A DNA stretch of 64,000 nt from Candidatus Poribacteria bacterium (GTDB lineage Bacteria; Poribacteria; WGA-4E; WGA-3G): assembly GCA_028821605.1 (NCBI GenBank), contig JAPPFM010000054.1, positions 42,924 to 106,923 of the forward strand. The letters run 5' to 3'. Position numbers and translations under genes: made by a program. Below the pieces are notes generated by a model, which saw only the letters and a program-made list of their open reading frames with translations, did no database searches and was not told the DNA's origin. Positions 43,721 to 52,459 of the stretch are shown piece after piece. Positions within the stretch are counted from its first letter, which is position 1, and every line of letters begins with the position of its first letter.

Positions 43721-44569
43721 ATGGAATTTGTTCAGTTGACAGATACACAACGCCAAGAATTTGACGAGAATGGTTACCTGATCGTGCGTTCTGCGATTGA
43801 CAACGAGATGATTGATCGCTTGACGGAAACCGGTGATCGACTCATGGAGTCGTTTGAGTATCACGGCTACTATGCCCATCGGCGGGACGGATTGGTGCAA
43901 GAGCCTGCCTTCGCCGACCTCGCGACGCAATCAAAGGCAGTTCCGTTAATTCTTCAACTCCTTGGGACGAATATTCATATTACAAATACCGCGCTCATCC
44001 ACAAACATCCACAGGCACCTGAGAAGCCAGACAACCGCAATTGGCATCGAGATGTCGGTGTGCATTTAGATGTTGGACATGAAGGGTGCCCGCGTGTCGG
44101 CTTGAAGGTAGGGTACTGCTTAACAGATTTCAGTGTGCCGGACTCAGGCGCGACGTGGTTTATCCGAAAAAGCCATAGGTGGGATGAGCCGTTGGGCATC
44201 GCTGAAGGTGAAGTTGATCCACTTGAGTATGACGAACCACTTCTCCGAGCAGGCGATGCGTTCCTGTTTGAAAGCCGTATCTATCATGCCGCAGGACTAA
44301 ATTTCAGGGAGAACACCTCTAAGGTTGTCATCTACGGATACCATTATCGCTGGATTAAGCCGGATTATTACCTCCGGTATTACAACGATAGTCTTCAACC
44401 CGATGAGCGATTGGTCGAAAATCTGGACGATCTTAGCAGACAGTTTCTCGGTGCATCCATAGATACGCAGGGCAGACGTGATCCGAACGGTGTTCATTGG
44501 GCTGGCACGGAGTGGGCAGCGGCGCACAATCTGAACTTAGAACAAGCACCACAAGTTGTGACCGTTTAA
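43721..44569 (+). CDS. Phytanoyl-CoA dioxygenase family protein (PhyH) 4
   Basis: The 282-residue protein has H109 and D111 (NWHRDVG) and H189 (ESRIYHAAGLNF) as iron ligands. It is a close paralogue of PhyH 3 (30948). The gene is followed 27 bp later by a Gfo/Idh/MocA oxidoreductase on the same strand, so the two probably act on the same sugar-like or polyol substrate (inference). Confidence 0.88.
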   Translation: MEFVQLTDTQRQEFDENGYLIVRSAIDNEMIDRLTETGDRLMESFEYHGYYAHRRDGLVQEPAFADLATQSKAVPLILQLLGTNIHITNTALIHKHPQAPEKPDNRNWHRDVGVHLDVGHEGCPRVGLKVGYCLTDFSVPDSGATWFIRKSHRWDEPLGIAEGEVDPLEYDEPLLRAGDAFLFESRIYHAAGLNFRENTSKVVIYGYHYRWIKPDYYLRYYNDSLQPDERLVENLDDLSRQFLGASIDTQGRRDPNGVHWAGTEWAAAHNLNLEQAPQVVTV

Positions 44570-44596
44570 ATAAAAGCGAGTGAAGAAGGAGCAAAA

Positions 44597-45634
44597 ATGG
44601 CTAAAGTTAAAGAAGTTAAGGTAGGGATCGTTGGGTGTGGTGGAATTGCTGGGGGTAAACATCTTCCCGGTCATCAGGGTGTCAAAGGTGTTTCGATTGT
44701 CGCCGCGTGTGATATTGACGAGGCTCGTGCAAAGGCGTTCGCCAAACAGCATGACATTCCACACGTTTTCAGCGATTATGAGGAATTGGCTGCGATGGAT
44801 GAACTGGATGCGGTGAGTGTTTGTACACCGAATAACTTCCACGCCGGACCCACTATTGCAGCATTGAACGCCGGAAAACACGTTATCTGTGAAAAGCCGA
44901 TCGCTGCCAATGCTATTGATGGACAAGCGATGGTGGATGCACAGAAAGCGAGTGGCAAGGTACTACAAATCGGTTTACAATCTCGGTTTCGTGCTGAGGC
45001 GCGGACACTCCGTAAACTCTATGATGAAGGGTTTTTCGGTGACATCTATTATGCCCGTGCAATGGCGATGCGACGGCGTGGGGTGCCTGCTTCGCCATCG
45101 TTTCTCAGTAAAGCCATCGCGGGTGGCGGACCGCTAATTGATATCGGCGTACATATTCTCGATGTGTTGCTCTGGATGATCGGTTGTCCGAAACCCGTTG
45201 AAGCGTTCGGAATGGCAGCAACGAAGTTTGGGCATAAAAAGGATGTCATCAATCCATGGGGGAAATGGAATCCTGAAGAATTTGAGGTGGAAGACTTCGC
45301 GATGGGCACGATCCGCTTTGAGGGTGGCTTGACGGTAACCTTGGAGACGGCTTGGGCATCGCATATTGAGAACATCGGTGGGACGTTCTTCATGGGAGAT
45401 TTAGCCGGTGCGACTTATGAACCGCTCCAGATTTATCTTGATAAGGAGGATGAGATGGTGAATTACACGCCGAAACTTCTTACCGGATTACCGAGTGAAT
45501 TTGAATCGTTCCACAAGGCTGTTCGAGAGGATTTATCATCTCCTGTGCCTGCTGAAGAGGTGCTGAACGTCGCGAAAATCTTTGATGCCCTCTATGAATC
45601 TGCGCGAATCGGTCGTTCCGTTCCGATTTTTTAA
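44597..45634 (+). CDS. Gfo/Idh/MocA family NAD(P)-dependent oxidoreductase
   Basis: The 345-residue protein has the Rossmann dinucleotide motif VGIVGCGGIAGGKHLPG, the catalytic EKP motif at 99-101 (HVICEKPIAAN), and GGPLIDIGVHILDVLLWMIG, the typical DxGxHxxD helix. It probably oxidises a sugar or inositol derivative. AAGGAG precedes ATG 44597. Its stop TAA directly abuts the inverted-repeat element at 45634. Confidence 0.9.
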   Translation: MAKVKEVKVGIVGCGGIAGGKHLPGHQGVKGVSIVAACDIDEARAKAFAKQHDIPHVFSDYEELAAMDELDAVSVCTPNNFHAGPTIAALNAGKHVICEKPIAANAIDGQAMVDAQKASGKVLQIGLQSRFRAEARTLRKLYDEGFFGDIYYARAMAMRRRGVPASPSFLSKAIAGGGPLIDIGVHILDVLLWMIGCPKPVEAFGMAATKFGHKKDVINPWGKWNPEEFEVEDFAMGTIRFEGGLTVTLETAWASHIENIGGTFFMGDLAGATYEPLQIYLDKEDEMVNYTPKLLTGLPSEFESFHKAVREDLSSPVPAEEVLNVAKIFDALYESARIGRSVPIF

Positions 45635-45727
45635 TAGTTGTCAGTCTTCAGTCTTCGGTTTTCGGACAAGAGATACTTGTGGAATTTATGCAAAACGCAA
45701 CAGCCACAAGATTTAACTGACAACTAT
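45634..45727. repeat. MITE-like inverted-repeat element, family 2, copy 1
   Basis: A 94-bp element has perfect 12-bp ends ATAGTTGTCAGT (45634-45645) and ACTGACAACTAT (45716-45727), plus an inner pair CTTGTGG/CCACAAG. A related 102-bp copy lies at 52723-52824. It fills the gap between two convergent genes exactly and supplies the TAG stop of queF. Confidence 0.7.
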
Positions 45728-46119
45728 TCCGTCTGATAGCTTGCCCGTACGACCGTTTTGATGCCCCCGCGGATGTTGAAATCGCCGACAACTTCTGCCT
45801 TCCGCGGTTGGCACGCTGCAACAAAGTCCTCTAATACCTTATTCACAACGTGCTCGTGAAAGATACCGACATCTCGATAGAAGAAGAAATACTCCTTCAA
45901 CGATTTCAGTTCGACACAGTGTTGATCTGGTACGTAGGTGATACTGAGGGTTGCGAAATCTGGGAGTCCCGTTTTAGGACATACGGCAGTGAACTCAAGA
46001 TTGGTGATTTCGATTGTATAATCTCGGTGGCTATACTGATTTTCCCATGTCTCAATTGGAGGTGTTTTCAGTTGAGGAATATGGGTCTGTAAATCGTCAT
46101 AGCCAGTACTTTGATTCAT
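45724..46119 (-). CDS. queF: NADPH-dependent preQ0 reductase QueF
   Basis: This short (131-residue) unimodular QueF reduces 7-cyano-7-deazaguanine to preQ1 in queuosine synthesis. The catalytic Cys47 and Asp54 lie in FTAVCPKTGLPDFATL, and the substrate segment is ELKSLKEYFFFYRDVGIFHEHVVN. ATG 46119 is used. The stop codon is provided by the inverted-repeat element at 45634-45727. QueG of the same pathway is encoded about 4 kb away on the same strand. Confidence 0.93.
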   Translation of the reverse strand: MNQSTGYDDLQTHIPQLKTPPIETWENQYSHRDYTIEITNLEFTAVCPKTGLPDFATLSITYVPDQHCVELKSLKEYFFFYRDVGIFHEHVVNKVLEDFVAACQPRKAEVVGDFNIRGGIKTVVRASYQTE

Positions 46120-46256
46120 TCAGCATCTCCACTTTTTCCCATTATTGCCTATCAACCGTAGGCAGAAAGGGTGGAAGACTGGAAGATTGGGGCACCCATC
46201 CTTCCCTTTTTCCATCCTTCCAGCCAAATGTTGACCACTGATGGCTGATTCCTATG

Positions 46257-49049
46257 CTACTTCAGAATTACCATCCGACGGGTACTTTCAAATTCGCCTG
46301 CGGTAAATGTATAGAAGTAGATACCGCTCGCAACCTTCGTTCCGAATGCGTCTCTTCCATCCCAGTAGGCTGCTTTCTCCTGGCTCAGGTAACTGCCAGC
46401 TTCTTGTAGCCCTATGTTCAATTGACGCACAAGCGCGCCACGGATATCGTAGATTTTCAGAACGACTTCCGCCTGTTCTGCCAGATTGTAAGGGAACCAG
46501 GTTTCTGGATTGAACGGATTCGGATAATTCTGGAAGACCGTCGTTCGTTTAATATGTCCAAAGGTTGAGAGTAGATGCGACGATGGGTCAACAGAGAAGG
46601 GGACATCCGCAGAACGGAATCCAAGGTCGATGGGATTGTAGATAAAAGCGGATCCTGAGTTACCTCCTGCGCTATCGCTACCCGAGGCACCGACGATTGC
46701 AAATGAGCCTTTGATCGCGACAGATGCGCCGAACAGATCAGATCTGCTTGTGTCGCCACCGGTAATTCGACGTTTCTCCACCCAAGATAATCCGTCGCGT
46801 AAAAAAGAATAAGCGGAACCTTTGTCGATTTGCAAGTTGTCATCGCTAAAGCGATCTACCGGTGGATGGTCATCTTTCCATGAGCCAATGATTGCGGTAT
46901 CTTCGTGCAGTGCGACGGCTACGCCAAATTCATCTCCGCTCTCGGCATCGGAGGCAGTGAGTTTCGCTTGTTGTGCCCAGGTCTCCCGCGTTTCTACAAA
47001 GATGTAGGCGGCTCCCATATCTTCCTGATGCCGATTTTCCTTAGGTGCGCCAACAATCGCAGCACCTTCAATCAAATCAACAGCATAGCCGAATTCGTCG
47101 CCAATACCAATATCATTTGAAAGAATTTGAAGCTCTTGTCTCCATGTCGTGCCGTTACGTGTGAAGAGATAGGCTGCACCTGAATCCGGTCCTGCTGCGT
47201 TGCTCAAGTGTGCGCCGACGAGCACAGTATCACCGTGAACAGAAACGGAAAATCCAAAGTGATCACCTCGCACGGCATCTCGAGGTGTCAGTTTCGCCTG
47301 TTGTGTCCAAGCGTTACCGTTTCGGACAAAGACATAAGCGGCACCGGAATCCGTACCGACTTCATCTTTCGCGTAGGCACCGATTATAGCGGTATTTTCA
47401 TGGATTGCAACAGTTGATCCAAATTGATCGAAGCCTCCAATATCAGCCCCGATGAGTTTTGCCTGTTGAATCCATTCACCATCTATCCGTATGAAAGCAT
47501 ACACTGCCCCCGCCTCGGGTCCAGCATCATCAACACCCGGCGCGCCAACAAGAATTGTTTCACCACTAATGGCGACACTGTTTCCGAACATATCTCCAGC
47601 TTTTCCGTCCTCAGCGGTGAGTTTACCGCGTTGCAACCAGAGAACGCGGTTGCGCTCAAAAATGTATGCTGCACCAGCGTTGGGTGCGATATCATCAGCT
47701 TGTTGTGCACCGGAAACAGCGATATTGCCGCTAATAGCGACGGAAGTTCCAAACTGATCCTCGGAAGCGGTTTCTCCGTCACTCAACTTACCACTCTCTA
47801 CCCACCCACTCTCTTCACTCTTTTGAAAAATGTAGGCAGCACCCGAAGAGCGTCCGCCCGCATCTTGGAGCGGTGCACCAGCGATAATTTCGTTTCCACT
47901 AATGGCGACAGCGTATCCGAGTTGATCGCCACCCTTTCTATCGCCCGCTGTTAACTTTGTGTGTTGATTCCAAAACGGTGGCTCATTCTCTGTAAAGACA
48001 TACGCAGCACCGGACTCTTCTTCACCTACCAGAGCACCTATTGCCCCGATAACTGCGGTTGTTCCGCTAAGGGCAACAGAGACACCGAAGAAGGTCGCAC
48101 CGTCCGGGTCAATCGGCATCATGCGAAACCGAACGCGGTTTCTTTTTTGCTCCCATACAGTGCCTTCGCGTCTGTAGATGTAAGCAGCACCAATGCCTCT
48201 GTTACGCGGTGAGGTCGCAATAGCGAAATCACCGTCGACATCGACTGCGTAACCGAAAAAGTCTTCCGATCTGGTATTGTTACCGATAAGTTTTGTTTGA
48301 AGTGTCCAGTTGGATTGATTTCGTACAAAGATATAAGCAGCACCCGCATCAAGTCCAGCTTCATCATCACGAATCGCACCAACGATAGCGGTGTCTGCAT
48401 CAAGTCCAACGGAATAGCCGAAATATGAGAAGTTGGTACCATCTGGGGCACTAAGTTTCGCTGTCTCTTCCCAGTTTTCTCCGCTCCGCTCAAAGACGTA
48501 GACAGAACCTCCGTCTGCAAAGGGTTCATTCGTGCGATGACCACCAACGAGGATAGTATCTCCATCAATGGCTACTGAGGTGCCGAAAAAGTCGCCTGGC
48601 GTTTCCTCAGAGCTAACGAGTTTGGTATGCTCTACCCATTCTGTGCCTTGCCGTCTAAAGACATAAGCGGCACCCGAGTTCCTACCGACACCGTCTTTAC
48701 TTGGTGCACCAATAACGGCATAATCGCTGCTCATGGCGATTATTGTGCCGAATTCGTCTCCATCTGCAGCGTCACTGGTGTTCAGTTTTTGGTGTTGCAC
48801 CCACCCGGCTTCGCTGCGAAAAAAGACTTGGACTGAACCAACGTCTCTGCCGTGGTCGGTATCATCTTTCGGAACGCCTACCATTGCGTAATTACCATTG
48901 ATACCGACACTCGCGCCGAGATTGTCTTGGATAACAGCGGCACTCGTGTTGAGTTGCACCCGATCCGCACTACTGTGTGTTACCAACCCAACCCCCAAAA
49001 AGAGGGTTAGCATAATTATCTGTACTTTCTTCAATTCTCTTACCCCCAC
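46257..49049 (-). CDS. Secreted protein with 14 FG-GAP repeats and FlgD-like C-terminal sorting domain
   Basis: After a signal peptide (KKVQIIMLTLFLGVGLVTHSSA) come 14 repeats of about 55 residues, each with the pattern GDxFGxxVAxxGDxAIVGA followed by GAAYIF. Fourteen repeats are the number expected for two seven-bladed beta-propellers, as in integrin alpha-like folds. Residues about 830-930 form a FlgD-like domain with NYPNPFNPETWFPYNL and VASGIYFYTFTAG, resembling type IX-like sorting signals. Start is uncertain: GTG 49049 or TTG 49034, the latter placing KKVQ at the start. Likely a surface adhesin (inference). Confidence 0.85.
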   Translation of the reverse strand: MGVRELKKVQIIMLTLFLGVGLVTHSSADRVQLNTSAAVIQDNLGASVGINGNYAMVGVPKDDTDHGRDVGSVQVFFRSEAGWVQHQKLNTSDAADGDEFGTIIAMSSDYAVIGAPSKDGVGRNSGAAYVFRRQGTEWVEHTKLVSSEETPGDFFGTSVAIDGDTILVGGHRTNEPFADGGSVYVFERSGENWEETAKLSAPDGTNFSYFGYSVGLDADTAIVGAIRDDEAGLDAGAAYIFVRNQSNWTLQTKLIGNNTRSEDFFGYAVDVDGDFAIATSPRNRGIGAAYIYRREGTVWEQKRNRVRFRMMPIDPDGATFFGVSVALSGTTAVIGAIGALVGEEESGAAYVFTENEPPFWNQHTKLTAGDRKGGDQLGYAVAISGNEIIAGAPLQDAGGRSSGAAYIFQKSEESGWVESGKLSDGETASEDQFGTSVAISGNIAVSGAQQADDIAPNAGAAYIFERNRVLWLQRGKLTAEDGKAGDMFGNSVAISGETILVGAPGVDDAGPEAGAVYAFIRIDGEWIQQAKLIGADIGGFDQFGSTVAIHENTAIIGAYAKDEVGTDSGAAYVFVRNGNAWTQQAKLTPRDAVRGDHFGFSVSVHGDTVLVGAHLSNAAGPDSGAAYLFTRNGTTWRQELQILSNDIGIGDEFGYAVDLIEGAAIVGAPKENRHQEDMGAAYIFVETRETWAQQAKLTASDAESGDEFGVAVALHEDTAIIGSWKDDHPPVDRFSDDNLQIDKGSAYSFLRDGLSWVEKRRITGGDTSRSDLFGASVAIKGSFAIVGASGSDSAGGNSGSAFIYNPIDLGFRSADVPFSVDPSSHLLSTFGHIKRTTVFQNYPNPFNPETWFPYNLAEQAEVVLKIYDIRGALVRQLNIGLQEAGSYLSQEKAAYWDGRDAFGTKVASGIYFYTFTAGEFESTRRMVILK

Positions 49050-49386
49050 TGTTAGGTATTATCTTGATATGCTTGTGGTTATAAGAATAGACCGTTTGGC
49101 ATAGTCGTATTTCCTCTGAATTTTACTGCGTTGTGAATACTGTTGATTCGGCGCGTTTTCAGAACGCGGCTGCTAACTGTACACTACTACATATATGTAT
49201 GCAAATTGTATGCCAACTGGAAACCCGCATAAAATCCGAGAATTTCAACCAATTTCTGACATAATTTATATCATGTTGTTCATTTGTTGAACACTAACGC
49301 TGGGAATTAACCTGTCATTCCAAAAATCTCACCCGTATACGCGTGAGTTAACGTAGTTATCTGCAATCTTTCAATTTTCCTGCTAT
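49050..49386. other. Intergenic region with no gene seen
   Basis: About 340 bp between the FG-GAP gene and the small propeller. It is AT-rich near 49170-49280, and a weak hairpin CTCAC/GTGAG lies near 49330-49350. It probably contains the promoter of the FG-GAP gene, but I cannot place it with confidence. Confidence 0.4.
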
Positions 49387-50004
49387 CTACTCAGATACAC
49401 TAAGTCTATGGATTGTTTTTGCTTTATCTTCACCATACCACAACGCTGTGCCATCCCAAGTCAATCCATGCGGTTCACTTGGGCATGAAACGGAATTGAG
49501 TACTTCACCAGATTCGGGGTCGATTCGGTAAACGACATGGTCGTTCGTGTCGGCGTTCCAAAGTGCCTCACCATCCCATGCAAGTCCGTGGGCACGACCA
49601 CCGGGTGTCTGGAGTTCGGCGAGGATCTCACCCGTCTCAGGACACTGTTTGATAAACCGACCCGTGTTCATGTCAACGCTCCAGAGATGCTCGCCATTCC
49701 ATGCCAACCCGTGCGGTCCTTCTCCAGGCGATTTAAACGTCGTAACGACTTCCAAGTCGGGAATCGTAAGTTTGTAGAAGGTTTGTTGCCATATACTGTT
49801 ATACCAGAGATGCTCGCCGTCCCATTCTATACCGGCACCGCCGGGGTAGGCAGGCGAAAGCGAGAGTTCAACCTCGCCGGTTTCAGGGTTGATTTTGTGG
49901 ATGGGTCCAACTCCTTCAACACTCCAAAGTGATGTTCCATCCCAGGCGAGTCCATTTGTGCCAGCACCAGGTGCTGTAAGTTGACGGGCAGTTGTTTCAC
50001 TCAT
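49387..50004 (-). CDS. Small beta-propeller (SMP-30/NHL-like) protein
   Basis: The 205-residue protein is built from repeats of about 45 residues with the pattern HGLAWDGExLWxxD, ending in YRIDPESGEVL. The lack of a signal peptide suggests a cytoplasmic protein. It resembles glutamine-cyclotransferase or SMP-30-like propellers, but only about four to five blades are present, fewer than a closed propeller. ATG 50004 has AAAAGGGGG upstream. It is followed by no obvious partner. Confidence 0.7.
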   Translation of the reverse strand: MSETTARQLTAPGAGTNGLAWDGTSLWSVEGVGPIHKINPETGEVELSLSPAYPGGAGIEWDGEHLWYNSIWQQTFYKLTIPDLEVVTTFKSPGEGPHGLAWNGEHLWSVDMNTGRFIKQCPETGEILAELQTPGGRAHGLAWDGEALWNADTNDHVVYRIDPESGEVLNSVSCPSEPHGLTWDGTALWYGEDKAKTIHRLSVSE

Positions 50005-50027
50005 TTTTTCGTTTCCCCCTTTTTTAA

Positions 50028-51158
50028 CTATTCTGCTTCTAAAAGCGCATCCTGAATTTCAGTGATAACATCCTGTTCGGTTTCAATGGTTAATCGCTTC
50101 TGTAATGTTCGTTTGGCAGCATCGCCGCCGATTTTCCCTAATGCCCATGCGGCATGGCTCCGGACTACAGGTTCATCATCTGCTAATGCGTCCTTGAGTG
50201 CTGGAACGGCACGCTGGGTACCCCAGTTACCAATGGCGACCAACACATTTCGTAGGAAACCCCGGCGTTTGGCACGTTTGATAGGGCTTCCCTTGAATTG
50301 CTGGCTAAACTCCTCTTGTGTCATACCCACGAGTGAGAGCAACTTGGGTGCGAAGTTTCCATCGCGGGGTTGAAACCCCGGTTCGGTTGTTGAGACCGCT
50401 TTGCTATTCCATGGACAGACCTCTTGGCAGATGTCGCAGCCAAAAATCCAGTTTCCAATTTCGGGACGAAGTGCCTTCGGAATGCTCTCCTTCAGTTCTA
50501 TTGTCAGGTAAGAGATGCAAAGTCGAGAATCGAGAAGGTTCGGTTCAACGATTGCATCTGTCGGGCACGCTTCGATACAGCGTGTGCAAGTCCCACAACT
50601 CCCGCGAAGCTCCGGCGTATCGGATTCCAACGCGATGTTGACGAGTACCTCCGCAAGGAAATACCATGAACCCGAACGCCAGTGAATCAGGTTCGTGTTC
50701 TTACCGATCCAGCCGATACCTGCTTTCTGTGCGTATTCCCTTTCGATAATAGGTGCGGTATCAACACATACGCGAGTTTTCAATTCACTTTCAGCAGTCT
50801 GTTTGATAAAAGTAACAAGTTCTAAAAGACGTTCACGAATAAGTTCGTGATAATCATCACCCCACGCGTAGCGGGAGATCTGTCCTCGTCCCGGATCCTG
50901 TGCGAGTGCTTTCGGCGGGTCGAGTGTATAATAATTCATCGCGAGGCTAATAACAGATTTCGCCTCTGCGAGAAGTTGCCGGACATCCGTCTTGAGGGAG
51001 AGATGCTTTTCGAGATAATGCATCTTCCCAGCGTACCCGTTTTCTATCCACTCTCGGTATCGCGCAATTGTTTCGCTGTGCGCTACGGGTATGATTCCGA
51101 CGAGTTCAAATCCAAGTTCGTTTGCGTGCGCCTGAATTTGCTGCGTTAGTGTTGACAT
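50028..51158 (-). CDS. queG: Epoxyqueuosine reductase QueG
   Basis: The protein (376 residues from ATG 51158) is a cobalamin-dependent iron-sulfur enzyme that makes queuosine from epoxyqueuosine in tRNA. Two 4Fe-4S motifs are visible: CGTCTRCIEACPTDAI and CDICQEVCPWNSKA. The DTAPIIEREYAQKAGIGWIGKN segment is the family signature. A C-terminal HEAT-like repeat (DDEPVVRSHAAWALGKIGGD) is a usual feature. ATG 51158 overlaps the pheA stop (TAATG), so translation is coupled. Confidence 0.93.
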   Translation of the reverse strand: MSTLTQQIQAHANELGFELVGIIPVAHSETIARYREWIENGYAGKMHYLEKHLSLKTDVRQLLAEAKSVISLAMNYYTLDPPKALAQDPGRGQISRYAWGDDYHELIRERLLELVTFIKQTAESELKTRVCVDTAPIIEREYAQKAGIGWIGKNTNLIHWRSGSWYFLAEVLVNIALESDTPELRGSCGTCTRCIEACPTDAIVEPNLLDSRLCISYLTIELKESIPKALRPEIGNWIFGCDICQEVCPWNSKAVSTTEPGFQPRDGNFAPKLLSLVGMTQEEFSQQFKGSPIKRAKRRGFLRNVLVAIGNWGTQRAVPALKDALADDEPVVRSHAAWALGKIGGDAAKRTLQKRLTIETEQDVITEIQDALLEAE

Positions 51159-52225
51159 TAACAAGTCCCACGCGGATAAGATCCCAGAACGTTGACATTC
51201 CGACACAATTCTTCAAGCTGCCCGAGTGCCACGATGACGCGTTTGTCGGCAATATGACCTTCCATCTCAACAAAAAAGATATACTCCCACGGTTTGGCGC
51301 GCGACGGCAAAGATTCTAAATAATTCAAATTTAGTTCCGCTTTCTCTAAAATGCCGAGTGCTTCGTGCAGTGCGCCGACCTTGTCTCGAATTGCGAAGAA
51401 CATCGAAGTCCGATCGTGTCCACTCGGATCTGGCATGTGTCTTCCGATCACAAAGAAGCGAGTTGTGTTATCGGGTTCATCCATAATGGTATTGGCGACG
51501 ATTGGCACCTGATAGATTTCGCCTGCGAGTTCACTTGCAATAGCGGCTGCTGACGGTTCTTGTGCCGCGCGTTGCGCCGCCTCAGAGGTACTAACAACCT
51601 CAATCTGTTCAACATTACTGAGATGTCGCTTTAGCCATGTCTTACATTGCGCGAAGGGTTGCGGATGTGAGTAGATACACCGAATTTCTGAGAGCGGGGA
51701 TTTTGATAAAAGGTGCTGTCTTATCGGTTGAAATGTCTCCGCACAAATCCACAACGGTGTACGTTGGAGGCGTTCCAAAACATCGCGAACAGTGCCTTGG
51801 GCTGAATTTTCAATAGCCACGACACCGTAGTCCGCTCTCCCAGATTCAACCTCCGTAAAAATATCAATCTGCGGACTGATAGGGATTAATTCAGTTGACG
51901 TACCGAAATGAGAGAGTGCTGCTAAGTGTCCGAAACTCCCAACAGGACCGAGGAAGGCGACCCGCTCCGGATCCTGCAAAGAACGGGAGGCAGATAGAAT
52001 CTCGGTCCAGATCGTCTCAAGCGCGGCTTCAGGAAACTCGCCGTGATTCTGCGCCTTCAAGCGTTCAATAATCTGTTTCTGCCGATGCGGAACATAGACC
52101 TGTGCAACGCCTGTTTCTGCTTTTAGCTCACCGACCTGCTTGGAAATTTCAGCTCGTTTCTGTAGCAGTGCTAAAATTTGGTCGTCAATCTCATTAATCT
52201 GGTCTCGGTACTTTGTTAAGTCCAA
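51158..52225 (-). CDS. pheA: Bifunctional chorismate mutase / prephenate dehydratase
   Basis: The 355-residue enzyme makes phenylpyruvate for phenylalanine. Residues about 1-85 are the AroQ chorismate mutase (LTKYRDQINEIDDQILALLQ). Residues about 90-270 are the prephenate dehydratase (FLGPVGSFGHLAAL; SHPQPFAQC; NTTRFFVIG). Residues 275-355 are the regulatory ACT domain (NLNYLESLPSRAKPWEYIFF), which suggests feedback inhibition by phenylalanine. The start appears to be TTG at 52225, with AAGGAAAATTAG upstream. It overlaps queG by one base. Confidence 0.92.
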   Translation of the reverse strand: MDLTKYRDQINEIDDQILALLQKRAEISKQVGELKAETGVAQVYVPHRQKQIIERLKAQNHGEFPEAALETIWTEILSASRSLQDPERVAFLGPVGSFGHLAALSHFGTSTELIPISPQIDIFTEVESGRADYGVVAIENSAQGTVRDVLERLQRTPLWICAETFQPIRQHLLSKSPLSEIRCIYSHPQPFAQCKTWLKRHLSNVEQIEVVSTSEAAQRAAQEPSAAAIASELAGEIYQVPIVANTIMDEPDNTTRFFVIGRHMPDPSGHDRTSMFFAIRDKVGALHEALGILEKAELNLNYLESLPSRAKPWEYIFFVEMEGHIADKRVIVALGQLEELCRNVNVLGSYPRGTC

Positions 52226-52329
52226 TTCTTTCTAATTTTCCTTAGCGTGGCTATCAGCTGTCAGCCGTCGGCTGTCAGTTACTCGTGTGGCCGTTGCAAA
52301 CATTTGTAACCCCCACAGAACCCCTGGAC

Positions 52330-52386
52330 TTTGACCAAGAACGCGTGCCTTAGTGAAAAATATCTGTAGACGCGTTCTTGGTCAAA
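52330..52386. repeat. Perfect 17-bp stem hairpin (first of a pair)
   Basis: TTTGACCAAGAACGCGT (52330-52346) and its exact complement (52370-52386) enclose a 23-nt loop. There is no U-tract, so it is not a typical terminator. Confidence 0.7.
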
Positions 52387-52396
52387 ACCGATAACC

Positions 52397-52449
52397 TTAA
52401 CCATCAACTCGTGCTTTAACATTTATAACGGCGGCGAGTTGATGGTTAA
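52397..52449. repeat. Perfect 15-bp stem hairpin (second of a pair)
   Basis: TTAACCATCAACTCG (52397-52411) and its exact complement (52435-52449) also enclose a 23-nt loop. It lies 10 bp from the first hairpin, between the DUF5069 stop and pheA. Confidence 0.7.
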
Positions 52450-52459
52450 AACTCTTAAA

